Positions 7,160-10,478 of a stretch of 10,478 bases of DNA are shown here, one piece after another (position 1 is the stretch's first letter; every line of letters starts with the position of its first letter). The DNA lies in contig JBBAKM010000046.1 in NCBI GenBank assembly GCA_040403495.1, positions 1 to 10,478 on the forward strand. The letters are read 5' to 3'. This DNA is from JABMMZ01 sp040403495 (GTDB taxonomy: Bacteria; Bacteroidota; Bacteroidia; NS11-12g; UBA955). The notes below the pieces were generated by a model. It made no database searches, was not told where the DNA came from, and saw only the letters and a list, made by a program, of their open reading frames with translations. Made by a program: the position numbers and the translations under genes.

Positions 7160-7810
7160 TTAGAATGACTTACTGCCATTAGGCTGGTAACTATATCTAA
7201 ATGTATAGTAACGTTGATCTCTCATTTTTACATTATCAGATGCTGTTGCAGCAGGTGTTACACCGCCTTTGTAATAATTTAATATTTCAACTTTTGCAAA
7301 CTTTCCAGTTGCGGTTCTGATAACTAAAACACGACCAGGAATTGGAGTCACCAAGTTTTTTAACCCGTCATATACATACCAACCTCTGTTGCTGCCAAAT
7401 GGAATGGCATAAGCAGTAGGAATATTTTCTGTTCTGAATGTTGAATCTGAATGAATTGTTTTTAAATCTTCAAAAAGACCAACAAAAACAAAACCACCAC
7501 CAGCACCTGGTCCACCATTACCACTATTGGTTATGATAGCAGTACCTCTAAATGCGATATCCCATTTATTAGTTGCACTATCGGTTGATGGCACAATCAC
7601 ACCTCTTTCAAGACTATAAAAAGTATACTTACCAGCGCCAAAAGGCATTCCTCCAAGTGGTGGAACACCAGGTGTGATACCAATAATGGTATCGGCAGGT
7701 AGATCTCTTACAGTTTTAGAAACAACTGGCTCTACCTGAGGCGTATTGTTTTCTTTTGTACAAGCGGCAAATAATAAAAAAGCAAAAAATGCGTAGATGA
7801 TCTTTTTCAT
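7160..7810 (-). CDS. HmuY-family outer-membrane lipoprotein (haem-binding family)
   Basis: This 216-residue lipoprotein resembles the HmuY family, whose known members capture haem at the cell surface and pass it to a TonB-dependent receptor. The signal peptide ends FAAC, making Cys17 the lipidated residue. Family-like segments are KWDIAFRGTAI at 82-92 followed by a Gly-rich loop, GWYVYD at 143-148, VLVIRTATGKFAKVEILNYY at 161-180 and RYYTFRYSYQ at 200-209. The gene starts 5 bp after the stop of the upstream receptor gene, so the pair is translated from one message. Porphyromonas gingivalis HmuY binds haem with two histidines. Here the mature protein has one histidine (His120) and two methionines (Met55, Met196), so binding must differ, or the ligand may not be haem. 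The family call rests on motif and context. An intrinsic terminator follows. Confidence 0.8.
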   Translation of the reverse strand: MKKIIYAFFAFLLFAACTKENNTPQVEPVVSKTVRDLPADTIIGITPGVPPLGGMPFGAGKYTFYSLERGVIVPSTDSATNKWDIAFRGTAIITNSGNGGPGAGGGFVFVGLFEDLKTIHSDSTFRTENIPTAYAIPFGSNRGWYVYDGLKNLVTPIPGRVLVIRTATGKFAKVEILNYYKGGVTPAATASDNVKMRDQRYYTFRYSYQPNGSKSF

Positions 7811-7815
7811 AGTGT

Positions 7816-9954
7816 TTATTTTTCGATTGATTGTTTAATTGAATAGTTGATGCTTATAAATCCAGTACGTCCCATAAAATTGGGCATATTAATAGGGTCT
7901 CTATAATTGAAAATATTATTGCAACCTGCTTGCATGGTAATATTTTTTGTAAGCGGGAGCCCGATGGTTGCATTGAATTGAATAAACCCGGTAGCCTTGC
8001 TATCATTGGTATTGTAGAGGCCGTTACCATCAGTGTCCGTTACATACCAACTACTTCTGTAAAGTGCACGCACCGTTGCAAATACCTGCTCTTTTTGATA
8101 CTGCAATTTTAAATTAAACTGATGTTTACTTCTATTGGGTAAACCAACATATTCGGAAGCATGTAAGCGCTTGCTATATCCATTTGCATCACGCGTAAAC
8201 ACTTTTCCTTCCTCAATTTTATCTAGTTCAGAGGCATCGCCTGATAATAAAAATTGATACCCACTACTTATTAAATAATATTTTCCAAATTTATGTTCAC
8301 CGTTAAATTCCAACCCTTTTGTAAATGCTGTTTTTACATTGAGGTAGCTAAATATTTGAGCGCCGCCAGGCCTATATGCCACCAATCTACTATCAATTAG
8401 ATTATTGATGTTATTATAAAAGAGCCCTACCGAAAAATTATGTTTTGCAGATGGTGCATAATCGAAACTTGCATGATAGCCTGTAGAAAATTCTGGTTGC
8501 AATGCAGCAAGGCTGTAATAATCCTGCTCGATACTTGCAATTTGTCCTATGCCTTTAAGTGCAGTAATAATTTTTTGTGCTTCAATAGCACCAAACACAC
8601 TATAACCACCAGCAGCAGTGTTTGTGAAATTCAAATAAAGCTGTCTAAAATCCGGAGCTTTAAAACCTCGGCCTACACTTGCCTTAACATTAATCTTATT
8701 GGTAATTGAATACTTTAAAGCGAGCTTTGGACTAAACGCTGCTGCAAAAAGTGCGTTGTGATCATAGCGTGCACCGCCAATAATAACAAGCTTTTCTATT
8801 GGTTTCCATTCCGATTGAAAAAAAGCATATCCTACCGAATTTTCCTTGGTGCTTTCTCTTTTATTGAGCTCTTTTAATAGTTCTCCTTTTTCANNNNNNN
8901 NNNTTGTGCTATTGGCCCTGTCTACTAAATAACCTGCACCAATAGAGGTTTCAAGGTTTTTTGAAACAACAACATCTGTTTGTGACTCGAACCTTAAAAA
9001 ATGTTGCTTAAAATAATCGGTATAGGGTGCTCCAGAGGTCGTGGCTAGCTCCTGCTCACTCGTAAATGTTGTTGCATACAGCTTAGCACTGGTTCTAACG
9101 CTGCTATTAAATTTATGCAGTAAGGTTGCCGAAAAATTGGCATCGTCATTTGATTCTTTTCCTTGGGAGTTTACGGTAACGCCATTATTTTCTACTGCGA
9201 TTTCATTGGTAATACGCTCCCTATTGAATCTTACCGATCCCAAGAGTTTTGTTTTGTCTGAAATTTGATACCCAAGTTGATGTTGCTGTGTAAATCTATT
9301 AATAGGCGTTACAAAACTAGTTTGACTATTGGGGCGCAAACTAAATCCATTGGTATGGTAATTATTCGCAAACCCTTGGTAGGTAAATTTATTTTTAGAA
9401 ATATTGAATGTAGCATTCACATCGGAAGTATTAAAACTTCCATATCTAGCACTAAGCGCTAACTCATTTTTTATAGGGGTTGTGGTAATTATATTAATCA
9501 CACCAGCCATCGCTTCACTTCCATACAAACTAGAAGAAGGGCCTTTTACAATTTCAATTTGCTTGATATTTCCAACCGTGATTCTATTTAAATCTAGTAT
9601 ACCAGCGGTTCTTCCTACCAGTGGCTCTCCGTTTAATAATATTAAGGTGTAATCAGGATTCAACCCCTGCATTTGAACACCTGCACCAAAACCACTCGTT
9701 AAAAATAAACCTGTTTGTTCTTGTAAAATATCTGCGAGTCTAACTGAACCCGCTTGTGCAATTTGCTTACTTGAAATAAGTGTTACCGGAACGGCAACAT
9801 TACCTAACTTTTTTTCGGTTCTAGTGGCAGTCACTACTATCTCATTAGCCGAACCATACAATGTGTCTGCGCGAGTTATCTTACTCACCTGCCCATTAGC
9901 AGCTGTAAAGCCAAAAAACAACCCTACTATCAAACCTCTAAACCGCATCTGCAT
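7816..9954 (-). CDS. TonB-dependent outer-membrane receptor, HmuR-like partner of the HmuY-family lipoprotein
   Basis: This gated outer-membrane channel probably takes up haem or a related iron compound delivered by the lipoprotein encoded 5 bp downstream. Counted from the ATG at 9954 the protein has 712 residues: signal peptide 1-21 or so (ending AANGQ), a TonB-box-like EIVVTA at 38-43, a plug at about 50-160 containing LNPDYTLILLNGEPLVGR and IEIVKGPSSSLYGSEAMAGV, then a 22-strand-type barrel. FKAP (about 431-434) and LQPEF (about 484-488) stand where haem receptors carry FRAP/YRAP and NPNL/NPDL motifs, but no histidine lies between them. The reading frame extends to a TTG at 9993, but the 13 extra residues would sit ahead of a good signal peptide, so ATG 9954 (or ATG 9948) is preferred. 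Ten Ns interrupt it around residue 351. It has no SusC-type N-terminal extension and no SusD partner. The substrate is inferred from the HmuY-like neighbour. Confidence 0.85.
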   Translation of the reverse strand: MQMRFRGLIVGLFFGFTAANGQVSKITRADTLYGSANEIVVTATRTEKKLGNVAVPVTLISSKQIAQAGSVRLADILQEQTGLFLTSGFGAGVQMQGLNPDYTLILLNGEPLVGRTAGILDLNRITVGNIKQIEIVKGPSSSLYGSEAMAGVINIITTTPIKNELALSARYGSFNTSDVNATFNISKNKFTYQGFANNYHTNGFSLRPNSQTSFVTPINRFTQQHQLGYQISDKTKLLGSVRFNRERITNEIAVENNGVTVNSQGKESNDDANFSATLLHKFNSSVRTSAKLYATTFTSEQELATTSGAPYTDYFKQHFLRFESQTDVVVSKNLETSIGAGYLVDRANSTXXXXEKGELLKELNKRESTKENSVGYAFFQSEWKPIEKLVIIGGARYDHNALFAAAFSPKLALKYSITNKINVKASVGRGFKAPDFRQLYLNFTNTAAGGYSVFGAIEAQKIITALKGIGQIASIEQDYYSLAALQPEFSTGYHASFDYAPSAKHNFSVGLFYNNINNLIDSRLVAYRPGGAQIFSYLNVKTAFTKGLEFNGEHKFGKYYLISSGYQFLLSGDASELDKIEEGKVFTRDANGYSKRLHASEYVGLPNRSKHQFNLKLQYQKEQVFATVRALYRSSWYVTDTDGNGLYNTNDSKATGFIQFNATIGLPLTKNITMQAGCNNIFNYRDPINMPNFMGRTGFISINYSIKQSIEK
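8894..8903. other. Assembly gap of 10 Ns inside the TonB-dependent receptor gene
   Basis: Ten undetermined bases lie between barrel residues ANST and EKGELLKEL. The frame is open on both sides if exactly ten bases are missing, which is consistent with a short or correctly sized gap. Ten can also be a placeholder, so a few more or fewer residues may really be present. Confidence 0.9.
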
Positions 9955-10008
9955 TGATTTCAAGTGCAAATGTGACTTATAGAGCGGGGGCAATTGTCAT
10001 AGAATTGT

Positions 10009-10029
10009 AGAACGGCATGGTGCTGTTCT
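10009..10029. repeat. Inverted repeat able to form a hairpin upstream of the receptor gene
   Basis: AGAACGGCA and TGCTGTTCT form 9-bp arms around a 3-nt loop, with one non-Watson-Crick pair. As plus-strand RNA the odd position is a G-U wobble and the stem runs into TTTTATGACTTTTT, a weak terminator-like layout. As minus-strand RNA it has an A-C mismatch and no U-run. It lies between the stop of the partial gene at 10059 and the receptor ATG at 9954, both minus-strand genes, so it could be a transcript-end structure or part of the receptor leader. Confidence 0.4.
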
Positions 10030-10058
10030 TTTATGACTTTTTAATGACAAAAACGACC

Positions 10059-10478
10059 TTATTGTATAACAACATAGTTCCATTTGTACGCTGTAGATGA
10101 AACAACCGCCGTTGCATTGGTATTAATGGTAAACCCTGTTGTTGTTATATTAACCCAAACGGCTTGTGCAGCAGCTAAACTAGCTGTTGCAGCATTAGCT
10201 GGCGTGATGACTACAACAGGCGCTGTTGAAAAAGCAGTATTATAAGTAATAGTAGCTAATACTGCATTAACGGAAGGGCTTGTACCCGTTGTTATTGCTA
10301 CAACACCACTCATATCTGTTCCTGTTACAGAAACTGCTGATGGCGATGTACCCGCACCAGTAGATGCTGCAATACTTAAAGCGCCAGAATTTCCTTTGAT
10401 ATGTTTAGCAGTGATATCATTTGTTGTAACGATCGCTCCCGATGTACTCACACGCGTAATTGATCCATTACCTAATAC
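10059..10478 (-). CDS. C-terminal part of a large Ala/Thr/Ser/Val-rich, probably surface-exposed protein (partial)
   Basis: The reading frame is open to the right edge of the window and ends at the TAA at 10059, so these 139 residues are the C-terminus of a longer protein. A GTG at 10451 could be read as a start, but the frame continues upstream without a stop (VLGNGSITR, then VSTSGAI), and no signal peptide is present, so truncation by the window edge is far more likely. The sequence is rich in Thr, Ala, Ser and Val with almost no charged residues, repeats GTSPS twice, and ends with a beta-strand pattern: TITYNTAFSTAPVVVITPAN, VWVNITTTGFTINT, AYKWNYVVIQ. This resembles the terminal beta-sandwich of tail-fibre or adhesin-like proteins in general shape only. 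I do not recognise a named family. It lies 104 bp upstream of the receptor ATG on the same strand; a functional link is not evident. Confidence 0.7.
   Translation of the reverse strand, partial: VLGNGSITRVSTSGAIVTTNDITAKHIKGNSGALSIAASTGAGTSPSAVSVTGTDMSGVVAITTGTSPSVNAVLATITYNTAFSTAPVVVITPANAATASLAAAQAVWVNITTTGFTINTNATAVVSSTAYKWNYVVIQ

Noticed and set aside
8440..9652. Several plus-strand frames opposite the TonB-dependent receptor, one looking membrane-like
   Set aside because: All are antisense to a convincing receptor gene and have no independent support.
9955..9993. A TTG-initiated extension of the TonB-dependent receptor by 13 residues
   Set aside because: The extra residues would precede a well-formed signal peptide that begins at ATG 9954 or 9948, and TTG starts are rare; the ATG is the simpler choice.
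10449..10451. GTG as the start of a complete 130-residue gene
   Set aside because: The frame stays open to the window edge upstream of it, there is no signal peptide or leader-like spacing, and the protein reads like the tail of a repeat-rich chain.

Overview
The window looks like chromosomal DNA from a member of the Bacteroidota, probably a Chitinophagales- or Sphingobacteriales-type environmental bacterium. The evidence is low G+C, a SusC/SusD outer-membrane uptake pair, Bacteroidota-style lipoproteins, a membrane-spanning propeller/triple-tyrosine regulator, and gene starts with A/T-rich leaders and no clear Shine-Dalgarno sequence. The family-level placement is inference.

Layout. (1) Positions 49-3984, minus strand: a susC-like TonB-linked receptor followed by a susD-like lipoprotein. 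The susC-like gene is interrupted by exactly 100 Ns and is far too short for its family, so most of its plug region is missing. (2) Positions 3985-4184: a divergent intergenic region with a perfect 17-bp direct repeat whose copies start 53 bp apart (about five helical turns), plus a small palindrome between them. It is a credible operator region. (3) Positions 4185-7067, plus strand: a 960-residue one-piece regulator with signal peptide, beta-propeller, triple-tyrosine domain, one membrane helix, coiled coil and a C-terminal LuxR-type helix-turn-helix. (4) Positions 7068-7159: a convergent spacer carrying an intrinsic terminator for the minus-strand genes. (5) Positions 7160-9954, minus strand: a two-gene operon of a TonB-dependent receptor and, 5 bp downstream, an HmuY-family lipoprotein, resembling hmuR-hmuY haem uptake but lacking several haem-ligand histidines. 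A 10-N gap interrupts the receptor. (6) Positions 10059-10478, minus strand: the C-terminal end of a larger Ala/Thr/Ser/Val-rich protein that runs off the window.

How the parts work together. The regulator is placed to sense a ligand in the periplasm and bind the repeats to switch on the divergent susC-susD pair, which would import an oligomeric nutrient. No enzyme that would reveal the substrate lies inside the window. The HmuR/HmuY-like pair is a separate uptake operon, probably for haem or a related tetrapyrrole. No RNA genes, CRISPR arrays, insertion sequences or prophage modules were seen. The most testable new element is the paired 17-bp repeat together with the membrane-anchored regulator beside it.
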